From contig NZ_JACCDE010000002.1 in the NCBI RefSeq assembly GCF_013415125.1, positions 186,001-250,000 of the forward strand: a DNA stretch of 64,000 nt. The letters run 5' to 3'. This document shows positions 27,158 through 36,165 of this stretch, in pieces. The notes under the pieces were generated by a model. It was not told the DNA's origin. It made no database searches and saw nothing but the letters and a program-made list of their open reading frames with translations. How positions within the stretch are numbered: the first letter of the stretch is position 1; each line of letters opens with the position of its first letter. The translations under genes were made by a program, and so were the position numbers. Origin of the DNA: Vreelandella glaciei (lineage in GTDB: Bacteria > Pseudomonadota > Gammaproteobacteria > Pseudomonadales > Halomonadaceae).

Positions 27158-29134
27158 CTAGCTAGCCGTCTCTTCGCTGGCGAGAAGCTCTGCTTCCATT
27201 GTCTCCAGCGCCTCTTCGGCGCTCAGCCACTGCCTTTCTGACGCATCCAGACGCGCTTTAATCTCCGCTTGCTGACCAAGTGTCTTAGTCAGTTCGGCTT
27301 TGCGGCCGCTGTCGGTGTATAGCTCTGGGTCTGCCAGCACTTGCTCTACCTTATCGAGTTCCTGTTGGGCCTTCTCCATGGCTTTTTCTGCCTGGTCGCG
27401 CTGCTTTTTCAGCGGGCGCAGCTTCTCCCGCAACTCAGCGGCCGCTTTGCGTGACGCTTTGCGTGCTTCGCGGCTGTCGCCGCTGGGTTGCTGGTTCTGG
27501 CGCTCGGCCTTTTCACCGCGTGAATCCCGACGACTCTCTTCCAGGCGTGCTTTGAGCCAAACCCGGTAGTCTTCCAAATCGCCATCGAAGGGCTCGACGC
27601 GGTTATCCGCCACCTTCCAAAACTCATCGACCGTGGCGCGCAGCAGATGACGGTCATGGGAAACCAGAATCACCGTGCCTTCGAAGCTTGCCAGCGCCTG
27701 GGTCAGCGCTTCGCGCATCTCTAAGTCCAGGTGGTTGGTGGGCTCATCGAGCAGTAGTAGGTTGGGTTTTTGCCAAGCGACCAGCGCCAGCGCCAGGCGA
27801 GCTTTTTCACCGCCTGAGTAGTTGGCGACTGTGCCGAAGGCGTCGTCGCCCTTAAAGCCAAAGCCGCCCAGAAAGTTGCGGATCTCCTGGTCGCTGGCGG
27901 TAGGCGAGAGACGCTGCACGTGCACAAAGGGCGTCGATGATACGTCCAGGCTCTCAAGCTGATGCTGAGCAAAATAGCCAATCGCCAAATGCTCGCCGGG
28001 CACGCGCTTGCCGTTAAGTAGCTCGAGTTCGCCGGTGAGTGATTTAATGAGTGTCGATTTACCTGCACCGTTGGGGCCTAACAGGCCAATGCGACTGCCG
28101 GGCAGCAGGGTAACGTTGACCTTGTCCAACTGGATGTTGTCGTCGCTTCCGTCGCCCTTTTTACCGCGATAACCTAGCTGCGCCTGATCAAGCACCAGTA
28201 GCGGACGCGATGTTTTATCGGCAGCAGGCAAGGTGAAGTGGAAGGGAGAATCCATATGGGCTACAGCGATATCTTCCATCCGCTCCAGCATCTTAACCCG
28301 GCTTTGTGCCTGCTTCGCCTTTGTTGCCTGGGCTTTAAAGCGGGCGATAAAGCGCTCGATCTCTTCCCGGCGGGCCTGCTGTTTGGCGGCTTCAGCCTGT
28401 TGCAGAGCGAGCTTTTCAGCGCGCGTGCGCTCAAACTGGGAGTAGTTGCCGCGGTAAAGCTCCAGGGTTTGGTGGTGCATATGCACGATGTGGTCACACA
28501 CGGCATCTAAAAAGTCGCGGTCGTGTGAAATCAGCAGCAGCGTGCCCGGATAGCGGGTCAGCCACTGCTCCAGCCATAGCAGGGCGTCCAGATCCAGGTG
28601 GTTGGTGGGCTCATCCAGCAATAGTAGGTCAGAAGGCATAAACAGCGTACGGGCGAGGTTGACCCGCATCCGCCAGCCGCCGGAAAACGCCGAGAGTGGG
28701 CGGGTGAGATCGGTCTGAAGGAAGCCCAGCCCCACCAGCAGCTGCGCCGCTCGCGACTCGGCGCGGTAGCCATCCAGGGTTTCAATCAAGCCGTGCAGTT
28801 CGGCTTCGCGGTGGGCTTCCCCGGCTTCTCGGGCGGCCAGTAAGTCAGCTTCTGCTTGGCGTAGCGCCAAGTCGCCATCGAGTACATACTCGATAATCGG
28901 GCGGTCGAGGGCGTCAACTTCCTGAGCCATATGCGCGATGCGCTGGCCGCCGCTCATCTCTACCTCGCCCTGGTCGGGCGCAAGCTCGCCGAGCAGGAGT
29001 TTGAATAGGCTCGATTTACCGGCGCCGTTTGCCCCGATAATCCCGGCCTTTACCCCGTTATTAAGGGTAACGTCCGCGTTGTCGAGTAGCGTTTGCGTGC
29101 CGCGTTGCAGGGCGACTTGGCGCAGTGCGATCAT
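27158..29134 (-). CDS. yheS: ABC-F family ATPase YheS
   Basis: The 658-residue cytoplasmic protein has two ABC cassettes and no membrane domain. The first has GANGAGKSS (residues 35-43), FSGGWRMRVNLA and LLLDEPTNHLD; the second has GPNGAGKST, YSGGEKARLALA and LLLDEPTNHLD. The ABC-F linker with charged helices lies around residues 235-300, and a Lys/Glu-rich coiled coil closes the C-terminus. ABC-F proteins act on the ribosome, some by rescuing stalled translation; the YheS branch is assigned from the start sequence and the adjacent TIGR02444 gene. Confidence 0.92.
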   Translation of the reverse strand: MIALRQVALQRGTQTLLDNADVTLNNGVKAGIIGANGAGKSSLFKLLLGELAPDQGEVEMSGGQRIAHMAQEVDALDRPIIEYVLDGDLALRQAEADLLAAREAGEAHREAELHGLIETLDGYRAESRAAQLLVGLGFLQTDLTRPLSAFSGGWRMRVNLARTLFMPSDLLLLDEPTNHLDLDALLWLEQWLTRYPGTLLLISHDRDFLDAVCDHIVHMHHQTLELYRGNYSQFERTRAEKLALQQAEAAKQQARREEIERFIARFKAQATKAKQAQSRVKMLERMEDIAVAHMDSPFHFTLPAADKTSRPLLVLDQAQLGYRGKKGDGSDDNIQLDKVNVTLLPGSRIGLLGPNGAGKSTLIKSLTGELELLNGKRVPGEHLAIGYFAQHQLESLDVSSTPFVHVQRLSPTASDQEIRNFLGGFGFKGDDAFGTVANYSGGEKARLALALVAWQKPNLLLLDEPTNHLDLEMREALTQALASFEGTVILVSHDRHLLRATVDEFWKVADNRVEPFDGDLEDYRVWLKARLEESRRDSRGEKAERQNQQPSGDSREARKASRKAAAELREKLRPLKKQRDQAEKAMEKAQQELDKVEQVLADPELYTDSGRKAELTKTLGQQAEIKARLDASERQWLSAEEALETMEAELLASEETAS

Positions 29135-29163
29135 GCCTTCTCCCGAAGAAAGTGGGTCATTTG

Positions 29164-29751
29164 ATGCGAGATTCTAATACGCTTGATTCTACCCGATTGC
29201 AGCGCCTACAGCAGACACCGTTATGGGAATTTGCGCTGGCACTTTACGCAAAACCTGGTGTTGAGACTGCTTGCCTGACGCTCCAGGAGGAAGCTGAGCT
29301 GGATGTTTGCGAGCTACTATTCCATTGCTGGCTCTACTCATATGGTTTAGAAGCGATCCCGCGTGCGGCTGCTCGCCAGCGCAAGCAGCGTCGCCAATGG
29401 CAGAGCAGTGTAACAGCAGTTTTGCGTGGTTTACGCCGCGATTTAAAAGCCTCGGCAGCGTCTAGTGACTCTGTGGCTGCGCTGCGGGAAACCATTAAGC
29501 AGGCGGAACTAATGGCCGAGCGTGAGAACCTTCAACGTTGGCAAGAATGGGTTTTAGAAGCGCATAGTGATGAGCAACGTGTAATTAATATCGTCGAAAT
29601 GCCGCAAGATTCGGCTAAATGGCTGCGAAATCAGCTGCTTTTTAGCAAACCTAATATCCACTCGGAGAGTAGCTTAAATACCGCGCCGGCACTATGTCAG
29701 GCGCTACAAACGCTTACTTGTCAGCTTGACCCTCATCAAGGAGCGCGCTAG
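29164..29751 (+). CDS. TIGR02444/DUF2390 family protein
   Basis: The 195-residue protein begins with the family pattern LWEFALALYAKPGVETACLTLQ and then LDVCELLFHCWLYSYG, which identify the uncharacterised TIGR02444 family. It is mostly helical with no signal peptide or transmembrane segment. Members typically sit divergent to yheS, as here, with only 29 bp between starts. ATG 29164 was chosen over an upstream in-frame ATG that would overlap yheS. Function is unknown; a link to the ABC-F protein is guilt by association only. Confidence 0.8.
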   Translation: MRDSNTLDSTRLQRLQQTPLWEFALALYAKPGVETACLTLQEEAELDVCELLFHCWLYSYGLEAIPRAAARQRKQRRQWQSSVTAVLRGLRRDLKASAASSDSVAALRETIKQAELMAERENLQRWQEWVLEAHSDEQRVINIVEMPQDSAKWLRNQLLFSKPNIHSESSLNTAPALCQALQTLTCQLDPHQGAR

Positions 29752-29933
29752 CCTGAATTTAAGCTGATTTTAAAATACCTAGCGTTATTCGTTGGCTAAC
29801 ACAATAAAAGCAGCGCCATTGTCTGTTAGTGAACGCTGAATAGCGGATAACAGTGTCGTGTTGAGATACGCGTGGATTATCTAGGTTCTTGCGCACTTAT
29901 ATAGCGCGCTTACCACTGAAAGGGGAACACCGT

Positions 29934-30980
29934 ATGAAGGCAAGCAAACCCGTATTTAATCGTTCTTTCACCACCAAATTAGCCACATCGGCAAGCGTGG
30001 GTGCACTGTTGATGGGCATGACGGCTGTCGCGCAGGCGGACAACTGGCGTTACGCTCATGAAGAGTATGAAGGCGACGTACAGGATGTCTTTGCCTATGC
30101 TTTTAAAGAGCATATCGAAGAGAATTCCGATCACACGGTTCAGGTTTACCGCTTTGGTGAGCTGGGCGAGTCTGACGACATAATGGAGCAGACTCAGAAC
30201 GGTATTCTGCAGTTTGTAAACCAGTCGCCAGGCTTTACCGGCGCGCTGATTCCTGAAGCGCAGATATTTTTCATTCCTTACCTACTGCCTACCGACGAAG
30301 AAACCGTACTTGAGTTCTTTGACGAAAGTGAAGCCATCAACGAGATGTTCCCAGAGCTTTACGCCGAGCAAGGTCTAGAGCTACTGAAAATGTATCCAGA
30401 AGGCGAAATGGTTATTACGACCAATGAGCCCTTCTCAACGCCGGAGGAGCTGGATAACAAAAAAATTCGTACCATGACTAACCCGCTATTGACGGAAACC
30501 TACGACGCCTTTGGTGCAACGCCGACGCCGTTGCCGTGGGGTGAAGTTTACGGTGGCCTGCAGACCGGTATCATCGATGGCCAAGAGAACCCGATTTTCT
30601 GGATCGAGTCCGGCGGCTTGTACGAAGTGTCTCCGCACCTGACCTTTACCGGTCACGGCTGGTTCACTACGGCGATGATGGCCAACCAGGATTTCTACGA
30701 AGGTTTGTCTGAAGAAGACCAAACGTTGGTGAACGAAGCCTCTGAAGCCGCGTATGATCACACCATTGATCACATCAAAGGCTTGGCGGAAGAGTCGCTA
30801 GCGAAGATTCAGGAAGCCTCCGACGAGGTGACCGTCACACGTCTTGACGAAGAGCAGATCCAAGTCTTCCGTGACCGTGCCCCGCAGGTTGAAGAAGCCT
30901 TCCTGGAAATGACCGGTGAAGATGGCAAAGAGCTACTTGAGCAGTTTAAAGCTGACCTTGAAGCCGTCACTAACGAGTAA
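29934..30980 (+). CDS. teaA: TeaA, ectoine-binding protein of the TeaABC TRAP transporter
   Basis: The 348-residue periplasmic receptor starts with a signal peptide (residues about 1-36, ending AVAQA). The mature protein begins DNWRYAHEEYEGDVQDVF and contains YRFGELGESDDIMEQTQNGI, IRTMTNPLL and GGLQTGIIDGQENPIFWIE, all characteristic of Halomonas elongata TeaA, which binds ectoine and hydroxyectoine. The GAAAGGGG before ATG 29934 sets the start rather than an upstream in-frame codon. The order teaA-teaB-teaC-teaD matches H. elongata. About 180 bp upstream should contain an osmoregulated promoter; I could not assign boxes. Confidence 0.95.
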   Translation: MKASKPVFNRSFTTKLATSASVGALLMGMTAVAQADNWRYAHEEYEGDVQDVFAYAFKEHIEENSDHTVQVYRFGELGESDDIMEQTQNGILQFVNQSPGFTGALIPEAQIFFIPYLLPTDEETVLEFFDESEAINEMFPELYAEQGLELLKMYPEGEMVITTNEPFSTPEELDNKKIRTMTNPLLTETYDAFGATPTPLPWGEVYGGLQTGIIDGQENPIFWIESGGLYEVSPHLTFTGHGWFTTAMMANQDFYEGLSEEDQTLVNEASEAAYDHTIDHIKGLAEESLAKIQEASDEVTVTRLDEEQIQVFRDRAPQVEEAFLEMTGEDGKELLEQFKADLEAVTNE

Positions 30981-31014
30981 TCTCCCTAAGCCGTTCTGGC
31001 ATAGGTGATGTATC

Positions 31015-31042
31015 AAGGGGCAGCAACGGCTGCCCCTTTTTT
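31015..31042 (+). terminator. Terminator between teaA and teaB
   Basis: AAGGGGCAGC and GCTGCCCCTT form a perfect 10-bp stem with a 4-nt loop, followed by T residues. It lies 34 bp after the teaA stop inside the transporter cluster. It should let much more teaA than teaBC be made, unless teaBCD has its own promoter in the 227 bp that follow; no clear promoter was identified there. Confidence 0.9.
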
Positions 31043-31269
31043 GTTGCGCTGGTGAGAGTCGGTCATCGGTGAGGAGAACAGCAGGTTACCGTTAGTTACG
31101 TACATCCAGCGTTGAATCACCGGCGGCGGCATGCCGTTACGCTAGAGTGGGAACCGCGCTGAATAGCGCGAGATAGCTTTGCAATTGATAGGTCTGAGAT
31201 AGCGCTGTGTTAATTTGTGCTGGCGGCATTGAACAGATGTCGTTAAAGCCGTAAGGAAGGAGTCCGGCC

Positions 31270-31848
31270 ATGACCGACGAAGAGATGGAAAATAGTTACC
31301 ATTCCGGTTTGCCGGGGATATTAGGTGTGATCGACACTGTAATTAGCAAAATGGAAGCCGTGATCCTCGCGATGGGCGTTTTGCTAATGGCGCTGAATAC
31401 GGTCACCAACGTGGTTGCCCGTTTTGTATTTGGCAACAGCATCATGTTTTCCGGTGAGTTAAACCGGATTTTGATTATCATGATTACCTTTGCGGGTATT
31501 GGCTATGCAGCTCGTCATGGTCGCCATATTCGCATGTCGGCGATCTACGATGCATTGCCGGTAGGTGGGCGCAGAGTGCTAATGATCTGCATTGCGCTGT
31601 TCACAGCGCTAGTGATGTTTTTCCTGCTCTACTATTCGGTTGTTTATATTCTGGATCTGTATAGCAAAGGTCGCGTACTGCCTTCCATGGGCTTGCCGAT
31701 CTGGATTATCTACCTATGGGTGCCGATAGGCTTTTTGATTACCGGTATTCAATACCTGCTGACCGCTGTTAAAAACTTCACCTCTCACGATGTGTATCTC
31801 TCGACGGGCGTGGTGGATGGTTACAAAGACACCGAAACTGAAGTCTGA
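31270..31848 (+). CDS. teaB: TeaB, small membrane subunit of the ectoine TRAP transporter
   Basis: The 192-residue protein has four predicted transmembrane helices and the DctQ-type central segment [21 protein letters not shown]. It partners TeaC to form the membrane complex that moves ectoine with Na+. AAGGAAGGAG lies upstream of ATG 31270. It follows teaA after 289 bp containing a strong terminator and precedes teaC by 30 bp. Identity rests on the teaABCD context and fold rather than on remembered TeaB residues. Confidence 0.92.
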   Translation: MTDEEMENSYHSGLPGILGVIDTVISKMEAVILAMGVLLMALNTVTNVVARFVFGNSIMFSGELNRILIIMITFAGIGYAARHGRHIRMSAIYDALPVGGRRVLMICIALFTALVMFFLLYYSVVYILDLYSKGRVLPSMGLPIWIIYLWVPIGFLITGIQYLLTAVKNFTSHDVYLSTGVVDGYKDTETEV

Positions 31849-31878
31849 TGCAGAGCACTGCACTCTAGGGGAATAGCT

Positions 31879-33162
31879 ATGACGACAATAATGGTCTCCA
31901 CTATGATTGCCCTGCTGTTGCTGGGCTTTCCTATGATGATCCCGTTGATTACCGCTGCGGTAATTGGCTTTTACATGATGTTTAACGGCTTCGGTCAGAT
32001 GGATACGCTCATCCAGCAAATGATGGCGGGGATTCGGCCTGCTTCGTTGATTGCCGTGCCGATGTTTATTCTTGCTGCCGACATTATGACCCGCGGGCAA
32101 TCCGCGAATCGCTTAATTGATATGGTGATGTCGTTTATCGGTCATATCAAAGGTGGGTTGGCGGTGAGCACCGCAGCTTCATGTACGCTATTCGGCGCCG
32201 TCTCAGGCTCTACCCAGGCCACGGTGGTGGCCGTGGGCTCACCATTGCGACCCAAAATGCTCAAAGCGGGCTACTCTGACTCGTTTACGCTGGCGCTAAT
32301 CATTAATGCCAGTGATATTGCCTTTCTGATCCCACCTAGTATCGGCATGATTATCTACGGGGTTATCTCGGGTACATCAATTGGCGAGCTGTTTATTGCC
32401 GGGATTGGGCCAGGCTTAATGATCCTGCTGATGTTTTCGGCCTACAGCATTATTTATGCCATCGTAAAAGACGTACCTACCGAACCAAAGTCAAGCTGGA
32501 AACAGCGTGCCGTGGCCGTGCAGCAAGCGCTGTGGCCGCTCGGTTTCCCGGTGATTATCGTTGGCGGTATTTACGGCGGTATCTTCAGCCCAACGGAAGC
32601 CGCTGCCGCCTGCGTGCTGTATGCCGTTTTGCTAGAGTTTGTGGTCTTCCGCTCGCTCAAAATGCACGATATTTATGCCATCGCAAAATCAACCGGCTTG
32701 ATCACCGCGGTGGTGTTTATTCTGGTGGCCGTAGGCAATGGTTTCTCGTGGATTATTTCGTTTGCTCAGATCCCGCAGATGATCTTGGAGAGCGTGGGGG
32801 TCAATGACGCCGGGCCGACGGGTGTGCTGATTGCCATCTGTATCTCCTTCTTTGTGGCGTGCATGTTCGTTGACCCGATTGTGGTCATCCTAGTGCTAAC
32901 ACCGATTTTCGCACCGGCTATTGCCGCAACAGGCTTAGACCCTGTGCTGGTGGGTATTTTGATAACACTGCAGGTGGCGATAGGTTCGGCAACGCCGCCC
33001 TTCGGCTGCGATATTTTCACCGCGATTGCGATTTTCAAACGTCCTTACTGGGATGTGATAAAAGGCACACCGCCGTTTATTTTCATGCTGATTTTAGCGG
33101 CCGCCTTGTTGATTATGTTCCCGCAAATTGCACTGTTCCTGCGCGATGTTGCCTTCCGCTAA
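31879..33162 (+). CDS. teaC: TeaC, large membrane subunit of the ectoine TRAP transporter
   Basis: The 427-residue protein with about 12 transmembrane segments is a DctM-type permease. Family features include VPMFILAADIMTRG, LFGAVSGSTQATVVAVG, SDIAFLIPPSIGMIIYGVIS, FSPTEAAAACVLYAVL and IGSATPPFGCDIFTA. It mediates Na+-coupled uptake of ectoine delivered by TeaA, letting cells recover leaked osmolyte. It lies 30 bp after teaB and 21 bp before teaD. Confidence 0.94.
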   Translation: MTTIMVSTMIALLLLGFPMMIPLITAAVIGFYMMFNGFGQMDTLIQQMMAGIRPASLIAVPMFILAADIMTRGQSANRLIDMVMSFIGHIKGGLAVSTAASCTLFGAVSGSTQATVVAVGSPLRPKMLKAGYSDSFTLALIINASDIAFLIPPSIGMIIYGVISGTSIGELFIAGIGPGLMILLMFSAYSIIYAIVKDVPTEPKSSWKQRAVAVQQALWPLGFPVIIVGGIYGGIFSPTEAAAACVLYAVLLEFVVFRSLKMHDIYAIAKSTGLITAVVFILVAVGNGFSWIISFAQIPQMILESVGVNDAGPTGVLIAICISFFVACMFVDPIVVILVLTPIFAPAIAATGLDPVLVGILITLQVAIGSATPPFGCDIFTAIAIFKRPYWDVIKGTPPFIFMLILAAALLIMFPQIALFLRDVAFR

Positions 33163-33183
33163 ACAGCCACAAGGAGTACGCGA

Positions 33184-33627
33184 ATGTTTAATCGCATATT
33201 AGTCCCGGTGGATGGCTCAAAAGGCGCCTTAAGGGCGCTGGAGAAGGCGGTAGGCTTGCAGATGCTAACGGGCGCCGAGCTTTATCTGCTGTGCGTGTTT
33301 AAACACCACAGCCTGTTGGAAGCCTCGCTTTCCATGGTGCGGCCCAATCAGTTGGATATTCCTGACGATGCGTTAAAAGAGTACGCCACCGAGATCGCCA
33401 TACATGCGAAAGCGCATGCTATTGAGCTGGGCGCTGATGACTCCCGCGTGCGTGCCTTTGTAAAAGGCGGGCGCCCCTCGCGAATTATTGTGCGTTTCGC
33501 CCGTAAACGAGAGTGCGATCTGATCGTGATTGGCGCCCAGGGCACCAACGGCGAAAAGAATCCGCTGCTGGGGAGTGTCTCTCAACGGGTTGCTGGCGCC
33601 GCTCATTGTCCTACGTTGGTCGTCTAA
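33184..33627 (+). CDS. teaD: TeaD, universal stress protein of the ectoine transporter cluster
   Basis: This 147-residue ATP-binding Usp starts [18 protein letters not shown] and has the signature [20 protein letters not shown] followed by CPTLVV. In H. elongata TeaD binds ATP and negatively regulates TeaABC transport. It lies 21 bp after teaC with ribosome-binding site AAGGAG, and the cluster is closed by a strong terminator 34 bp downstream. Confidence 0.94.
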   Translation: MFNRILVPVDGSKGALRALEKAVGLQMLTGAELYLLCVFKHHSLLEASLSMVRPNQLDIPDDALKEYATEIAIHAKAHAIELGADDSRVRAFVKGGRPSRIIVRFARKRECDLIVIGAQGTNGEKNPLLGSVSQRVAGAAHCPTLVV

Positions 33628-33660
33628 ATCCGTTAAACCTCTTGCTTGCTTTATGGTCTT

Positions 33661-33713
33661 ATTAACACCCACCGCCCTAAAGATGCAGCTTGGGGCGGTG
33701 GGTGTTAATCTTT
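33661..33713 (+). terminator. Terminator at the end of teaBCD
   Basis: A perfect 17-bp inverted repeat (33661-33677 with 33693-33709) brackets a 15-nt loop and is followed by CTTT. The T-run is short, but the stem is very stable. Confidence 0.8.
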
Positions 33714-33767
33714 AAGTGACCCAGATAGGCGTTCGGCGCCGCTATATAAAAGATAAAAGGATCTTTC

Positions 33768-34448
33768 ATGAAACTACTGCTCTCTACCACGGCTTTGACA
33801 GGTTTGCTTTTGGTCGCCCCTTTTGCAGCGGCAGCGCCCGAAACCGATGAACAGCGTTTGGCTTACAGCCTGGGTGTCACTCTGGGTGAAAGCATGCAGG
33901 CCGATATCAAAGACCTCGACTTGGATGCGTTTCACGACGGTATGAGTGACGTGTTTGAAGGTAATGATTTAGCGCTTAGTGAAGAAGAGATGACTGAAGC
34001 GTTGATGGCGTTCCAAGAGCAATCAATGCAAGCACGTGAAGCCGAAGCTGAAGAGATGGCGCAGAACAATCTCGAAGAGGGCGAAGCTTTCCTGGCTGAA
34101 AACGCCGAACGTGAAGAAGTGACAGTGACGGACTCTGGCCTTCAGTATGAAGTGCTTGAATCTGGTGATGGTGCCACGCCTGGCCCTGAAGATACCGTCG
34201 AAGTGAACTATGAAGGCATGCTGCTGGATGGCACCGTTTTCGATAGCTCTTTTGAGCGCGGTGAATCAGTCAGTTTCCAAACCAACCAAGTGATCGAAGG
34301 TTGGCAGGAAGCGCTGCAGATGATGAGCGTTGGCGATAGCTGGATGCTATACATCCCTGCGAATATTGCTTATGGCGAGAATGGCCAAGGGCCGATTGGA
34401 CCCAATGAAGTACTGACCTTTCGCGTTGAACTGTTAGGCGTCGAATAA
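33768..34448 (+). CDS. FKBP-type peptidyl-prolyl isomerase (Mip/FkpA class)
   Basis: The 226-residue periplasmic protein has a signal peptide ending AAAAP, an N-terminal helical dimerisation domain (residues about 25-115, starting DEQRLAYSLGVTLGESM) and a C-terminal FKBP domain (about 120-226). Conserved FKBP residues include VEVNYEGMLLDGTVFDSSFERG, VIEGWQEALQMM and YGENGQGPIGPNEVLTF. It probably assists folding of envelope proteins. The downstream esterase starts 3 bp after its stop, so the two are co-translated. Confidence 0.93.
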   Translation: MKLLLSTTALTGLLLVAPFAAAAPETDEQRLAYSLGVTLGESMQADIKDLDLDAFHDGMSDVFEGNDLALSEEEMTEALMAFQEQSMQAREAEAEEMAQNNLEEGEAFLAENAEREEVTVTDSGLQYEVLESGDGATPGPEDTVEVNYEGMLLDGTVFDSSFERGESVSFQTNQVIEGWQEALQMMSVGDSWMLYIPANIAYGENGQGPIGPNEVLTFRVELLGVE

Positions 34449-34451
34449 GCG

Positions 34452-35561
34452 ATGACTTCAACCCCCTCTTCCAGCCTGTATTCTTTTGCTCGGGCAGTAG
34501 CTTGCTTAGGTCTATGCACACCGCTACTAGCACAAGCCGAGACGGCCAGTGAGCCCGAAGATTTGCCTGCATTGAGTGCTGCGAGTGAGCAGGCCAGCGT
34601 GGTGGGGGTGTCGTCGGGCGGTTATATGGCGACCCAGCTGGCGGTCGCTTGGCCAGAACGGTTTAGTGGCCTGGGCGTACTGGCGGCGGGGCCTTGGAGT
34701 TGTGCACAAGGCTCGCTGAGTTTGGCGCTTAACCAGTGCATGATGACGCGCCGCGGCGCGCCTTCATTAGATGAGCTTGAGTCTCGCCACCAGCGCTATC
34801 TCGGGCTTGAACAGGTAGGTAGCGCCGAGGCGCTTAGCCAGCTCAGGGCCTATTTGTGGCACGGTGAAGAGGACGAAGTGGTTGAGCCACTGCTCGGCGA
34901 CCTGCTCGCCGAGCAGTGGCAGCAGTGGCTTGACTCGCCTGACCAGCTACGCGTTGCGCGCAGCGAAAATGCGGGGCATGGTTGGCCGGTACGGTTACCC
35001 AGTGAAGCCGCCCCTGGGCCCCAGGAGTGGGGAGATTGTCGTCAGGGGGGCGGTAGTTTCTTATTATCTTGCGATGAAGATATTGCCGGAGAAATGCTGG
35101 ATTGGCTCTACCCCGAACGTGAGGCCTCGGACGCTGGCGAGCCTAGTAGTCAGCCAGAGGGCGAGCAGGGTGGCGAACTAGTTGCCTTTGATCAGTCAGA
35201 ATTTGCGGTAAAAGGCTTAGCCGACACTGGCTATGTGTTTATACCTGAAGGCTGCGAAGCGGGCGAGTGCCCGGTAACGCTGGCACTGCACGGCTGCCAA
35301 ATGAATGAAGAAGCGATTGGCGATACGTTCATACGCTATACCGGGCTAAATGCCTGGGCGGCAGCGCATCAGCAAATTGTGCTTTATCCCCAGGCGGAGA
35401 GCAGTATGGCGAACCCGCAGGGCTGCTGGGACTGGTGGGGGTTTGCTGAAAGTACGTGGCAACTAAGCCCGCAGCACGATACCCGTAGCGGTACCCAAAT
35501 TGGCGCGCTGCTGGCGATGCTGGATCGCTTGCAAACTGCTCCCGAAAGCGCATCAGAGTGA
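34452..35561 (+). CDS. PHB-depolymerase-like esterase, exported
   Basis: The 369-residue protein has a likely signal peptide (residues about 1-28, ending AQAE). It shows the serine hydrolase motif GVSSGGYMATQ (nucleophile near residue 56), the acid region WHGEEDEVVEP and the histidine in GHGWPV, the layout of the extracellular PHB depolymerase family. A C-terminal part after about residue 235 includes YVFIPEGC, VTLALHGCQM and QGCWDWWG, which resemble the cysteine-bearing tail of the same enzymes. An acidic linker (residues about 220-240) separates them. It probably degrades short polyhydroxyalkanoates or related esters outside the inner membrane; the substrate is unproven. Confidence 0.8.
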   Translation: MTSTPSSSLYSFARAVACLGLCTPLLAQAETASEPEDLPALSAASEQASVVGVSSGGYMATQLAVAWPERFSGLGVLAAGPWSCAQGSLSLALNQCMMTRRGAPSLDELESRHQRYLGLEQVGSAEALSQLRAYLWHGEEDEVVEPLLGDLLAEQWQQWLDSPDQLRVARSENAGHGWPVRLPSEAAPGPQEWGDCRQGGGSFLLSCDEDIAGEMLDWLYPEREASDAGEPSSQPEGEQGGELVAFDQSEFAVKGLADTGYVFIPEGCEAGECPVTLALHGCQMNEEAIGDTFIRYTGLNAWAAAHQQIVLYPQAESSMANPQGCWDWWGFAESTWQLSPQHDTRSGTQIGALLAMLDRLQTAPESASE

Positions 35562-35566
35562 GTGGA

Positions 35567-36160
35567 CTAACTGCCCAGTTCGCTCTCTAATGCCGAGACT
35601 AACCCATGGGGAGTTGGCGAATAGAGCACTCGCTGCAAAATATCGCCCTCACGGTTAACTAAAAAGAGCGAGGCGCTGTGATCAATGGTATATGCCATTG
35701 CAGAATCCGGCGCTTCGACTTTTCGCCATATCACGCCATAGCGCGACGCAACATCCTCAAGCTGCTCCTGACTGCCTACCGCACCAATGAATTCCTCGCC
35801 GAAAAAGCCCATGTACTCCTGCATGCGCTCAATGGTGTCGCGTTCGGGGTCAACGGTAATCATCACCGGCACCACCCGCTCGCGCTGTTCCTCAGAGAGT
35901 TGAGCCAAGGCTTGGCGTTTGACCGACTGGGTCATCGGGCATATATCAGGGCAGAACGTGTAACCAAACGACAAAATGGCTAGCTGATCGTCATCCAGCT
36001 GGGTCAGCGAAAAATCACCCTGGGTAGAGGGTAGTTCAACCGGGCCGCCCACGGGCTCCCCATCTTTGGGGGCGAAAGCATAATGATAGAGGCCTATGCC
36101 GCTGGTCACCAGCAAGACTGCGATCACCCCCGCGCCTAGCCATAACGGTTTCCTTGCCAT
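35567..36160 (-). CDS. SCO1/SenC family copper chaperone
   Basis: The 197-residue protein is anchored by one N-terminal helix (residues about 8-28) and has a periplasmic thioredoxin fold. The copper site is visible as CPDICP (about residue 75) with the partner histidine in TIDHSASLFLVN. Members deliver copper to the CuA site of cytochrome oxidase or act as thiol reductants. It follows the small membrane protein gene by 5 bp on the same strand and converges with the esterase gene. Confidence 0.92.
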   Translation of the reverse strand: MARKPLWLGAGVIAVLLVTSGIGLYHYAFAPKDGEPVGGPVELPSTQGDFSLTQLDDDQLAILSFGYTFCPDICPMTQSVKRQALAQLSEEQRERVVPVMITVDPERDTIERMQEYMGFFGEEFIGAVGSQEQLEDVASRYGVIWRKVEAPDSAMAYTIDHSASLFLVNREGDILQRVLYSPTPHGLVSALESELGS

Positions 36161-36165
36161 ATACG

